Below the pieces are notes generated by a model. That model saw nothing but the letters and a program-made list of their open reading frames with translations. It was not told where the DNA came from and ran no database searches. A stretch of 12,164 nucleotides of DNA from Verrucomicrobiota bacterium (GTDB lineage: Bacteria > Verrucomicrobiota > Verrucomicrobiia > Opitutales > Opitutaceae), in contig JAEWIY010000200.1 in the NCBI GenBank assembly GCA_023386835.1, positions 1 to 12,164 of the forward strand, read 5' to 3'. The position numbers and the translations under genes were made by a program. The number at the start of each line of letters is the position of its first letter. The stretch's first letter is position 1. Shown here one piece after another: positions 5,945 through 12,164 of the stretch.

Positions 5945-6169
5945 CACTAGAAATGCCGGTTCCCCGGCAGACTCCGCCGTAGACGGGCTTTGGCTACAGG
6001 GGTGTGGGTGCCACAACCTCTCCGCGCGCCCCAACGCGGCGCAGACTGCTCCTCTGAGCCTGACGGAGAATGGCGCAAAAAACTTCGTCCTCTGGTCGAA
6101 ACGCCGGCCTTGCCGTCGACCAGAGGGCGATCGGTCGTACCGTTTCGGCCGGTCCCCTTTGTTGACGCC
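5945..6169. other. Intergenic region with an 11-bp perfect inverted repeat
   Basis: This lies between the divergently read dehydrogenase and YCII genes. The notable structure is a perfect 11-bp inverted repeat, CCTCTGGTCGA at 6089-6099 and TCGACCAGAGG at 6116-6126, around a 16-nt loop that itself contains GCCGGC. It lies 44 nt before the YCII start, so in the transcript it would be a strong leader hairpin, or in DNA a binding site. The part around 5985-6020 (TTTGGCTACAGGGGTGTGGG) looks like another dispersed intergenic repeat, but only one copy is in the window. No convincing -35/-10 pair is seen. Confidence 0.5.
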
Positions 6170-6580
6170 ATGAAATTCATCTGCCTCGGCCACATTGATA
6201 CCAACGCGTTCGCCGCCCTCCCGGAGGCGCAACGACAAGCCATGATGGACAGCTGCTTCGCGTACGACGAACAGCTGCGCGCCCAGGGCCACTTTCTGGG
6301 CGGTGAAGGCCTCCAGCCTGCCGCCACCGCGCGGACGCTCCGTTACACCGACGGCCGCCTGCTGGTGACTGACGGGCCCTTTGCCGAAACCAAGGAGCAA
6401 CTCGGCGGGATCATGATTCTCGAGGCGCGGGACCTCGACCATGCCGTCGAGCTGATCGGCCACCATCCGGGTGCGAAGTTCGGCCCTTGGGAGATCCGGC
6501 CGGCGGCTGATCTCGACGTGCTGGTTCGTGAGAGTGCCGCTCGCCGCCGCGCCACGGGTGGAGCGACGACGGCGATCTAG
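6170..6580 (+). CDS. YCII-related (DGPF domain) protein
   Basis: The product has 136 residues. It opens MKFICLGHIDTNAFAALPEA and contains the family hallmark DGPFAETKEQLGG at residues 68-80, followed by the beta strand IMILEARDLDHAVEL and HHPG-x-KFGPWEIRP. These are the DGPF/YCII features (dimeric ferredoxin-like alpha-beta barrel; cytoplasmic; function unknown, distantly related to the YciI enzyme). The frame is open upstream to 5990, but family homology starts at the ATG at 6170. No Shine-Dalgarno site is visible. In many genomes such proteins are encoded beside an ECF sigma factor; here the only sigma factor is about 5 kb away and not in the same operon. The gene converges with the beta-helix gene. 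Confidence 0.93.
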   Translation: MKFICLGHIDTNAFAALPEAQRQAMMDSCFAYDEQLRAQGHFLGGEGLQPAATARTLRYTDGRLLVTDGPFAETKEQLGGIMILEARDLDHAVELIGHHPGAKFGPWEIRPAADLDVLVRESAARRRATGGATTAI

Positions 6581-6599
6581 TGTTCATTCGACGACAAAA

Positions 6600-6623
6600 C
6601 AGCCCGCTCCGGGGAGCGGGCTG
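6600..6623 (-). terminator. Intrinsic terminator of the beta-helix gene
   Basis: CAGCCCGCTCC (6600-6610) and GGAGCGGGCTG (6613-6623) are perfectly complementary, giving a GC-rich stem of about 10 bp with a 4-nt loop. Read on the minus strand the stem is followed at once by TTTTGTCG, and it begins 30 nt after the beta-helix stop. On the plus strand no T-run follows, so it terminates leftward transcription best, although the stem could also stop the convergent YCII transcript. Confidence 0.85.
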
Positions 6624-6653
6624 CGCCTGTCCGAAAGGGAGATGGCGAGGGTC

Positions 6654-7661
6654 TCAGTTGCCGAAGTTGCCGCCGCCGTTCGTGTAGGAACCGCTGAGGA
6701 ATTCGCCGCTATTCTCGGCGCCGCAGTTGTTGCGAACGACGTTCGTGTCACTCGACGACAAGATGCCGTGACCACGGACATTCGCCGTATCAAAGCGCGT
6801 TTTGCCGACCACGTTGCCTTCGACCAGGTTACCCGTGCCATCACACCAGATTCCGAACGTGCCGGCGTAACCAATTGCGTTGTTGCGGACCTGAATCGCT
6901 GTACCATGGACTTGAATACCGGCGGCCAGTGCCATCCGTGAGTTGTTGGCGCTTTGCACGCTATTCTCGAGCACGAGCGAACCGCTCTGCGACGAGGCCG
7001 CGGACACATAGATGCCGCCGAGTTTCGTGTTGAACACGGTGTTGCCGACCACCCGCGAGCCGCCCTGCACATAGATCCCAATCCCATCCGGCACGTCGCG
7101 CACCTGGCAGTTAATCACCGAGCCACCATTGCCACCGAGGTAGATTGCGGCATACACCGATGTATCGAAAACCGCGCAGCGCTCGATGTGCGTATTCTGA
7201 CCGTAGGAGTGGATTCCCCCGGTGTCGGAGAGGCGCAGGTCGATCACACGCAGGCCCGAGCCGCTGTGCTCAAGGCTGCCGATGGCCACGTGGGGCGTGC
7301 GCGCAATCGAGCCGTTGCGAATCTCGACGTTCACCGCGAGCGGTACGTTGATCGCGTAGCCGCCCCCGGTCACGCCGGACGCGTAGCTGAGGGTGTGGCC
7401 GGCGAGGTCGAGCGTCACATCGGCCGCGCTAATCACAATCACGTGCTTGGCGCCATCGCCCATCACACGATTGCCGCCCAGCACGTACGAACCCGACGTG
7501 CTGATCACGTAGGTTTCGGTCACGTTACCACCCGGAATGACGACCGGGCTGCTCGGGCTGCTGCCGCTGTCATTCTTGCCCTTTTGGGCAAAGCTGGCCG
7601 CGGGGGCGACGAACGCCAGGGCGGCGAGCGGAAGAACCAAACGAAGGAGGATGCTTTTCAT
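6654..7661 (-). CDS. Secreted right-handed parallel beta-helix protein
   Basis: The product has 335 residues. Residues 1-25 are a signal peptide (MKSILLRLVLPLAALAFVAP then AASFA) with cleavage expected before Gln26. After a Ser/Pro-rich linker, residues about 75-315 are regular short beta rungs with recurrent G-I-x-V, N-x-V and N-N turns: VTLDLAGHTLSY, VEIRNGSI, LRVIDLRLSDTGGIHSY, IERCAVFDT, GIGIYVQGGSRVVGNTVFNT, GGIYVS, IQVRNNAIGYAG, GIWCDGTGNLVEGNVVG. This is the pectate-lyase/NosD-type (PbH1) fold. No polysaccharide-lyase catalytic set can be identified, so the substrate is unknown; it may bind or cleave a surface polysaccharide. No membrane anchor or sorting domain is seen at the C-terminus. 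I start at ATG 7661 because it opens the signal peptide; an in-frame upstream ATG would add 14 residues before it. Confidence 0.85.
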   Translation of the reverse strand: MKSILLRLVLPLAALAFVAPAASFAQKGKNDSGSSPSSPVVIPGGNVTETYVISTSGSYVLGGNRVMGDGAKHVIVISAADVTLDLAGHTLSYASGVTGGGYAINVPLAVNVEIRNGSIARTPHVAIGSLEHSGSGLRVIDLRLSDTGGIHSYGQNTHIERCAVFDTSVYAAIYLGGNGGSVINCQVRDVPDGIGIYVQGGSRVVGNTVFNTKLGGIYVSAASSQSGSLVLENSVQSANNSRMALAAGIQVHGTAIQVRNNAIGYAGTFGIWCDGTGNLVEGNVVGKTRFDTANVRGHGILSSSDTNVVRNNCGAENSGEFLSGSYTNGGGNFGN

Positions 7662-7735
7662 GGAAACTGAAGTGAGAGGCTGGGTTGAATTGAACAGGGC
7701 CAACCCTACCCGTTTTCACCGCCGGCGTGTATTAG

Positions 7736-7763
7736 CTGGGCGGCTACTAGCCACCCGGCCCAG
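7736..7763. other. Nested inverted repeat between divergent genes
   Basis: CTGGGC (7736-7741) pairs with GCCCAG (7758-7763), and inside it GGCTA pairs with TAGCC around a single base (7742-7752). It lies in the 241-bp gap between the divergently read beta-helix and VOC genes, about 75 bp from the beta-helix start. It could be an operator or a leader hairpin. A second weak inverted repeat, GGGTTG (7682-7687) with CAACCC (7701-7706), lies nearer that gene. No clear promoter hexamers are seen. Confidence 0.3.
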
Positions 7764-7902
7764 TGTACCCTGCAGCCGTTCCGCGGCGCGTGATGGCGGC
7801 CCCGTTTCCCCGCTCGCTTCGCGGCCTTTCTCGACCTCCTTGTCCGGCCGGAGCGGCGTGGTTCGTCGAATTTCCTGAACGGATCACCGTCACCAAACGC
7901 AT

Positions 7903-8337
7903 ATGGCTCGTGTCACCACCTACCTGAACTTCCCCGGCAACACGGAGGAAGCCTTCCTCTTCTATCGCGCGGTCTTCGGAACCGAGTTCGTCACGCCGAT
8001 CAAACGCTTCAAAGACGCTCCGTCCGAACCCGGCGACCCCTCCATGCCGCCGGAGCTGGCCAACGGCGTCATGCACGTCTCCCTGCCGATCCTCGGCGGG
8101 CACGTGCTGATGGGCACCGATGCGCCCGAGGTGATGGGCTTCAAGCTGATCCCGGGCAACAATGTCTACATCAACCTCGAACCCGACTCACGCGCTGAGG
8201 CCGAGCGACTCTTTCAAGCTTTGGCCGAGGAAGGAACGATCGAATCGCCCCTGCAGGAGATGTTCTGGGGCGCGTACTGGGGCACGCTGACCGATCGATT
8301 CGGCATCCACTGGATGTTCAACTGCCCCACCTCGTAA
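7903..8337 (+). CDS. VOC-family (PhnB/glyoxalase-like) protein
   Basis: The product has 144 residues. It begins ARVTTYLNFPGNTEEAFLFY, the beta-alpha start of PhnB-like VOC proteins, continues RAVFGTEF and a long loop with PPELANGVMHVSLPILGGHV (about 49-68), LMGTDAP, and ends FWGAYWGTLTDRFGIHWMFN (121-140), the closing signature of the family. These are cytoplasmic dimers with the paired beta-alpha-beta-beta-beta fold; most have no proven reaction, and resemblance to 3-demethylubiquinone methyltransferase-like and bleomycin-resistance proteins is structural. A His (58) and a conserved Glu/His near the C-terminus could bind metal, but I cannot assign ligands. The start ATG at 7903 is the only good one; there is no Shine-Dalgarno site. 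Confidence 0.93.
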   Translation: MARVTTYLNFPGNTEEAFLFYRAVFGTEFVTPIKRFKDAPSEPGDPSMPPELANGVMHVSLPILGGHVLMGTDAPEVMGFKLIPGNNVYINLEPDSRAEAERLFQALAEEGTIESPLQEMFWGAYWGTLTDRFGIHWMFNCPTS

Positions 8338-8478
8338 CTGGCGCGGTCGCGCCGCAGCGACGCGCGACCTTCCTCCCAACCGGCGCCGGCGACGAAGCCA
8401 TCGTCGGGCCCGATCGTTTGGCGCAATTGACTTGAAACGAACGTTGTCCCGGCAGCGCTGATACGTTGTACTCGGCGC

Positions 8479-10179
8479 ATGCGGTGCCCCTCCGTCCAGC
8501 GGTGGCCATTGTACGCGCGTGCACTTGGCCTTTTGTCCCTGATTTGCTGCCTGCTGTTGTCCCCGGCCCAGGCTGCCTCAAAATGGATCCGGCTGGAGGC
8601 GGACGGCTTCACCATCCTGAGCGACGCCTCACCGAAGGAGGTGGAGAAGTTCGCGTTGGACTACGCCGCCTTCCGGCAAACGACGCAGGAGCTGTTTGCA
8701 GGTCCGGGGCAGCGCGCCCCAAGGGCCAACCTGGTGCTCTTCCAGCGCGAGAAAATGCTGCGCGAGCACGTGCCGCCGAGCAGCGATCCGAACAAGACCA
8801 TCAGCGTATTCACCATCGAGATTGATGGGGATGCGGTGCTGGCCCTGGCCCTCGCAGGGGACCGCCAGCGGGCGCTGGAGATGGCGTTCGAGTTCGACAC
8901 CATCTGGACGCTGCGGCGGTACGGGTATTTTGTCCCGACGTGGATGGGCCAGGGCGCGGGCAAGGTTCTCTCCACCCTCGTGCTCCGCAAAGATCACCGG
9001 ATCCTCGGACGTCCGGCCGATCGTTTCACGGGACCGCTGGAGCGCGAGGGTTTGATGAACTGGGAGCGGTTCTTTGGCATCGGAGTGGGTTCAAAGGAGT
9101 ACTCCGGACATCGTACGATGCATCGGTTTCACTCGCAGGCCTGGGCGCTGATGCACTGGGTGCTGATGGAAGAGGGAGATGGGGGTGAACGCTTTCGCCG
9201 CCTGGCGCAGGAGTTGCGCCGCCAAGGTCCCGTGGGCGCCGTTGAGACCGTCATGGGCATCGAGGATCTCACCCGCACGGGCGGACGCGTTCGGCGGCTG
9301 TCGCGCACCCTCCAGTTGCCGTTTGATGAGGCGGCGACACGAGCCAGCTGGAAAATCACACCGGCCACCGAGAGTGAGGTGCAGGTGCGGCTGGCGGATC
9401 TGCTCGCCTTCTCCGGCCGGGCGGCGCAGGCCAACTGGGCGATCGAGCAGGCACTGGCGGCCGATCCGAATTCACCGTTGGTGCAGGAGGCGGCGGCGCG
9501 GCGTGAACTGTGGCAACAACGACCGGACCTGGCGATCGATCGCTACCGCGCGGCGATTGCGGCGGGCAGCACCAATCCGACTCCCTACCTGCGCTCGGCC
9601 ACCGATCGCCTGAATCGCGGACGCCGCGGTCAGTACGACTACCTGGGCGGCGGCGTTCCCCGCGAGGTCAACGCCGCCCTCGACGAGATCCGTCGCGCCA
9701 TCGAGCTCGATCCGGGCAGCCAGGAGGCCTACCAGCTGCTTGGCCGCGCCTTTTACGTTTCCCGGGAATTGCCGCCCACCGCGATCGACGAACTCTCGCC
9801 CGGCATCGGACCCGGCGAGACCGGAGCAATGGTGCGCTTCTATCGCGGCCTCGCCTACCTGCGCCTCAAAAAACCCAAGGACGCACGGGACGACTTTCTG
9901 GCCGTGAGCGAGGACAATGAAGCGTCCGAAGCGCTGCAGCTGAATGCGATCAATCAACTGCAGCGCGCGGAGTTCGACGTCGTTCGCCAGGACGTGGAAC
10001 GACTGCTGCTGGCGGGAGACTTCGCCGAGGCTCGCCAGCGACTGCGGTCCGCACGCGAGCCGGTCCAGGATGCGGAGTTGCTGACCCAGTATCAGCGCCT
10101 GGCCGACTGGATGGAGCAGAACATCATCAAACTCCAGCAAGCAGGCGCCAACCGCGCTTCCGCTTCCGGCAGCCCTTAA
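8479..10179 (+). CDS. Exported TPR protein with a degenerate DUF1570/peptidase-MA-like N-terminal domain
   Basis: The product has 566 residues. Residues 1-33 form a signal peptide (basic start, LGLLSLICCLLLSPAQAAS). Residues 35-290 follow the layout of TPR-linked gluzincin-like proteins: WIRLEADGFTILSDASPKEV (36-55), a region at 129-165 where the active family has HExxH and then W-x-x-EG-x-AE, and FHSQAWALMHWVLM (217-230), which matches the helix after the active site. Here the equivalents are EMAFEFDTIWTLRR and PTWMGQGAGK, so the zinc ligands and catalytic Glu are absent. Residues about 300-480 contain TPR-like helices (VRLADLLAFSGRAAQANWAI, ALDEIRRAIELDPGSQEAYQ, FYRGLAYLRLKKPKDARDDF). It probably acts outside the cytoplasmic membrane as a scaffold or binding protein. 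The start ATG at 8479 opens the signal peptide. The 141 bp before it shows no firm promoter. Confidence 0.8.
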   Translation: MRCPSVQRWPLYARALGLLSLICCLLLSPAQAASKWIRLEADGFTILSDASPKEVEKFALDYAAFRQTTQELFAGPGQRAPRANLVLFQREKMLREHVPPSSDPNKTISVFTIEIDGDAVLALALAGDRQRALEMAFEFDTIWTLRRYGYFVPTWMGQGAGKVLSTLVLRKDHRILGRPADRFTGPLEREGLMNWERFFGIGVGSKEYSGHRTMHRFHSQAWALMHWVLMEEGDGGERFRRLAQELRRQGPVGAVETVMGIEDLTRTGGRVRRLSRTLQLPFDEAATRASWKITPATESEVQVRLADLLAFSGRAAQANWAIEQALAADPNSPLVQEAAARRELWQQRPDLAIDRYRAAIAAGSTNPTPYLRSATDRLNRGRRGQYDYLGGGVPREVNAALDEIRRAIELDPGSQEAYQLLGRAFYVSRELPPTAIDELSPGIGPGETGAMVRFYRGLAYLRLKKPKDARDDFLAVSEDNEASEALQLNAINQLQRAEFDVVRQDVERLLLAGDFAEARQRLRSAREPVQDAELLTQYQRLADWMEQNIIKLQQAGANRASASGSP

Positions 10180-10195
10180 GCGACCCGCCGCCCGC

Positions 10196-10234
10196 GGCCG
10201 CGCGACCCAGCCGTTGCCCGGGCTTCGCGCGGCC
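10196..10234. other. GC-rich hairpin between convergent genes
   Basis: GGCCGCGCGA (10196-10205) and TCGCGCGGCC (10225-10234) are perfectly complementary over 10 bp around a 19-nt loop, in the 94-bp gap between the convergent TPR and YbaK-type genes. Neither side is followed by a T-run, so it may end transcription poorly by itself; a bidirectional pause or RNA-end protection is possible. Confidence 0.45.
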
Positions 10235-10273
10235 ACCCCACGCCTTCCATCACGCCGGTCTCGGCGTCGAGTT

Positions 10274-10738
10274 TCAGGTTGTCACCAGGTCCAGCACGCG
10301 GGGCTGCACGAGACGTTCGAAGTCGGCGTAAGCCAGCTTGATCACTTCGGTGTGCGTGCCGGCGTTGAACGCGATCTCCTTTTCGCGGCTGAGGCTCGCC
10401 GTCACGTAGATCTTCATTGAATACAGGTTGCCGAACGGCGGCATGGCGCCGAGCTCGCAATCGGGAAACAGCCGCCGCATCTCGCCCTCGGTGGCGAGGT
10501 GCACGTCGTCCGATGCGAACAGGTCCCGCACGTCGGATAACACGAGCCGGCGGCTCGCGGGCAGGACCAGCATGGCCGGTTCGCCGTCGATCCGGACTAT
10601 GACGGTCTTGGCGAAGTCACGGGCGGAAACATGCGCTGATTCGGCCACGTCGCGCGCCGTGTAGGCGGGGGAATGCCGGATCGTCACGTACTTGATGTCG
10701 TTGTCGTCCAAATACGCTTTGAGCTTCTTCGCGATCAT
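10274..10738 (-). CDS. YbaK/EbsC-type aminoacyl-tRNA deacylase domain protein
   Basis: The product has 154 residues, one YbaK-type domain. Visible signatures are an N-terminal helix IAKKLKAYLDD, HSPAYTARDVAESAHVSARD (22-41), the conserved Lys44 in FAKTVIV, VLPASRRLVL, and the glycine-rich loop GAMPPFGNLY (97-106), which in this family lines the active site; TGxH-like NAGTHTEVI (125-133) follows. Members remove mischarged amino acids (such as Cys, Ala or Ser) from tRNAPro or related tRNAs in the cytoplasm; which one applies here cannot be read. It is a free-standing domain, not fused to prolyl-tRNA synthetase. The start ATG 10738 is supported by an AGGAGG 4 nt upstream, the best ribosome-binding site in the window. 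The anti-sigma gene stop is 218 bp upstream on the same strand. Confidence 0.93.
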   Translation of the reverse strand: MIAKKLKAYLDDNDIKYVTIRHSPAYTARDVAESAHVSARDFAKTVIVRIDGEPAMLVLPASRRLVLSDVRDLFASDDVHLATEGEMRRLFPDCELGAMPPFGNLYSMKIYVTASLSREKEIAFNAGTHTEVIKLAYADFERLVQPRVLDLVTT

Positions 10739-10742
10739 ACGT

Positions 10743-10748
10743 CCTCCT
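10743..10748 (-). promoter_or_regulatory. Shine-Dalgarno site of the YbaK-type gene
   Basis: AGGAGG on the minus strand lies 4 nt before the ATG at 10738. It is the only full-consensus ribosome-binding site seen in the window; the spacing is slightly short but it fixes the start. Confidence 0.85.
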
Positions 10749-10823
10749 GGTTGAACTTTGGGCTGAGGAACGCCGCAGGCGTGGGACGGCCGCTGCGCCG
10801 GCCTGCGTCTCCGGCGAGCAGAC

Positions 10824-10851
10824 AGTTTAAGCCCCCTGCGTGGGAAGTAAA
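10824..10851 (-). promoter_or_regulatory. Possible sigma-70-type promoter for the YbaK-type gene
   Basis: On the minus strand TTTACT (10851-10846) and TAAACT (10829-10824) are separated by 16 nt; each matches four of six consensus bases. It would give a leader of roughly 80 nt, in which GCAGGC and GCCTGC (10775-10780 and 10801-10806) could pair. It is the only AT-rich spot in the 218-bp gap after the anti-sigma gene. The match is weak. Confidence 0.3.
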
Positions 10852-10956
10852 CGCCGGCATACGCGCGTTCGCGGCGCCGCCGCAGCTGAAGCCGTCGGCG
10901 CGCCCCACCCGCGTTCCGCTGCGAAACGCCGCAATTTCCAACGACGGCGAGTCGAG

Positions 10957-11586
10957 CTATCCGCGCTCCGACGCCGAGTCTTCCGCTGGCGTTGGCAGGA
11001 AGTTGAGCGCCAGGAAACGCAAGGCCGACCGGGTATCCGCCTGCACCGCCGCGATTTCCTGCTCCAGAGGGGTTGTCGACAAAACCTCCGGCGCCGGCGT
11101 CAGCGCCGCCAGCACCCGCTGCCCAAACGCTTCGGTGGTGATCGTGGCGTCCGGTTCGACGGGCATTTCCGACGAAACCAACGTCTCACGAGCGCCAGGG
11201 GCCGCACCGTCGCCCGGCTCAGGCCCGCGCTGCCACACCACTACGGCCACCAAGGCGGCGCCCGCCGCGGTCGCCGCCAAGGCGAACCAGCCGCGGTTCG
11301 TCCGCGCGCGGGCGCGACGCGCCTGCAACGTCGGCCGGATGGCCGCGAAAATCCGTTCCTCCCGCTCAGCGTCAATCGAAGCGGCGGGCGACGGAACCCG
11401 GCGCGGTTGCAGCAGCGCGTGCTCAAGGCTGGTGGCTGCAGCCAGATACCGCTGGCACTCGGGGCACGCCTGCAGATGGCGGGCGAGCCAGCCCCCGCCA
11501 TCCGGCCGGGCCTCACCGATCCAAGCCGCCCGCCAGCGCACCAGTCGGCAAACAAACGAGGGAGAGGAACTCGGGTGCGAAGTCAT
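10957..11586 (-). CDS. Anti-sigma factor, membrane-anchored, zinc-finger type
   Basis: The product has 209 residues. Near the N-terminus HLQACPECQRYL gives the H-x3-C-x2-C motif (His37, Cys41, Cys44) of zinc-binding anti-sigma domains, with a Trp-rich helix before it. Residues about 99-118 (RGWFALAATAAGAALVAVVV) form one transmembrane helix, leaving about 90 residues outside: acidic and Pro-rich, without a recognised domain, ending in a helix-prone segment. The start codon overlaps the stop of the sigma-factor gene as ATGA (11586-11583), so the two are translationally coupled and made in balanced amounts. It should hold the sigma factor at the membrane until a signal releases it, by proteolysis or by a change at the zinc site (family knowledge). 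Confidence 0.88.
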   Translation of the reverse strand: MTSHPSSSPSFVCRLVRWRAAWIGEARPDGGGWLARHLQACPECQRYLAAATSLEHALLQPRRVPSPAASIDAEREERIFAAIRPTLQARRARARTNRGWFALAATAAGAALVAVVVWQRGPEPGDGAAPGARETLVSSEMPVEPDATITTEAFGQRVLAALTPAPEVLSTTPLEQEIAAVQADTRSALRFLALNFLPTPAEDSASERG

Positions 11587-12104
11587 GGCGACGGAGGGTT
11601 GCGGAGAAGGCGCCGGCGCGCCCGGAAAACAAGAATCTTCACGTGCGGAGTCGTCAAACAGGTCACTTCAGCGGTTTCACGGATGGAAAGGTTCTCGGCG
11701 TAACGCAGCCAGAGGACTTCAAACTCTCGCGGCGGCAGCTGCTGCCGCGCGCGCGCCCAGATGTCATTCACCTCGTCCTGTTCTTCCATCGCCCCGGCTG
11801 GCGTGGCTGCCGGGAGGGCCGCATCCTCGGGCAGCGCCACCCACTCCCGAGCGCCCCGGAAATGATTCAACGCGGTGCGACGGGCTATGGTGAACAGCCA
11901 ATTGGCCAGCGGCCGGCGGTGGTCGAATCGATCGAGGTTCCGGAACGCCTTGATGAAGGTCTCCTGCGTGATGTCCTCCGCGTCCTGCGCCTGCCGGGTC
12001 ATGTGGCGCACGAACGTATAGATGCGGTTCTGATACCGGCGCACGAGTTCACGGGCCGCGCCGGCATCGCCTGCCAGGCTCGCCTGCACCAGGTCGCCTT
12101 CCAC
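11583..12104 (-). CDS. ECF-type RNA polymerase sigma factor
   Basis: The product has about 173 residues. Region 2 is clear: ELVRRYQNRIYTFVRHMTRQ then DAEDITQETFIKAFRNLDRF (41-60), PLANWLFTIARRTALNHFR (65-83). Region 4 is at about 117-168: ARQQLPPREFEVLWLRYAEN, with the HTH LSIRETAEVTCLTTPHVKIL and the basic RARRRLLR. The linker (84-115) is Ala/Pro-rich. No N-terminal region 1.1 or C-terminal extension is present. The start drawn is the GTG at 12104; the frame remains open to the right edge (12164) with no ATG, and its upstream residues TSDPVEGDLV look like a real N-terminus, so the true start may lie outside the window. Target promoters are unknown. Confidence 0.9.
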   Translation of the reverse strand: MEGDLVQASLAGDAGAARELVRRYQNRIYTFVRHMTRQAQDAEDITQETFIKAFRNLDRFDHRRPLANWLFTIARRTALNHFRGAREWVALPEDAALPAATPAGAMEEQDEVNDIWARARQQLPPREFEVLWLRYAENLSIRETAEVTCLTTPHVKILVFRARRRLLRNPPSP

Positions 12105-12164
12105 CGGGTCAGACGTGGCCGTTGTTGCCCCGGGGTGGGGGGCCCCGGCAATGGGGCCCGCGGG

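Noticed and set aside
5945..6466. Minus-strand frame opposite the YCII gene
   Set aside because: Beyond the short tail near 5810-5944 it only mirrors the YCII coding strand and has no recognisable feature.
8426..8478. TTGACT as a -35 box for the TPR gene
   Set aside because: No -10-like hexamer at 15-19 nt; the nearest (GATACG) is 27 nt away.
10673..11893. Plus-strand open frame of 406 codons
   Set aside because: It is antisense to the clearly recognisable sigma and anti-sigma genes, has a Ser/Arg/Ala-rich make-up and no domain; it is a by-product of high GC on the other strand.

Overview
The window is GC-rich chromosomal DNA and most resembles a member of the Verrucomicrobiota, probably near Opitutaceae. 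This is an inference from the gene families, the scarcity of canonical Shine-Dalgarno sites (only one gene here has a clear AGGAGG), and a family of CACRAAG-based intergenic repeats of a kind I associate with that group. No rRNA, tRNA, CRISPR array, integrase or transposase is visible, and both edges cut into or close to genes.

Layout. 1-3478 is read leftward: a regulator with a helical N-terminal half and two winged-helix segments (3478 to 2252), a small beta-propeller protein (2242 to 1574), a DUF899 thioredoxin-fold protein (1473 to 736), a small Cys-containing membrane protein overlapping it (773 to 453), a repeat pair, and the start of an SRPBCC (polyketide-cyclase-like) protein that runs off the left edge. 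The regulator, propeller, DUF899 and membrane genes are spaced like one operon. The DNA before the regulator carries repeated TCACACG/CGTGT boxes that look like an operator. 3662-5054 holds DUF1697 and DUF2200 genes, convergent, between two more repeat clusters. 5067-5813 is a short-chain dehydrogenase whose start overlaps the end of a coding-like remnant. A YCII/DGPF protein (6170-6580) converges on a secreted right-handed beta-helix protein (7661 to 6654), with an intrinsic terminator between them. Then come a VOC/PhnB-type protein (7903-8337) and a large exported TPR protein (8479-10179). The right end has a YbaK-type tRNA deacylase (10738 to 10274) and an ECF sigma factor/anti-sigma pair with a 4-base overlap (12104 to 10957).

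Working together. The clear functional units are the sigma/anti-sigma pair, which is an envelope-signal switch, and the regulator-led operon, where a helical sensor-like regulator sits directly before a beta-propeller, a CxxC thioredoxin-fold protein and a CxxC membrane protein. SRPBCC, DUF899, DUF1697, DUF2200, YCII and VOC genes are small single-domain accessory families often found scattered together in soil and environmental bacteria, so the window reads as an accessory stretch.

The most notable items are: (1) a 29-nt repeat family always arranged as inverted pairs, one copy of which supplies the C-terminus of a membrane protein; (2) an exported TPR protein that looks like a metallopeptidase-derived protein without its catalytic residues; and (3) the putative autoregulated regulator/propeller/redox operon.
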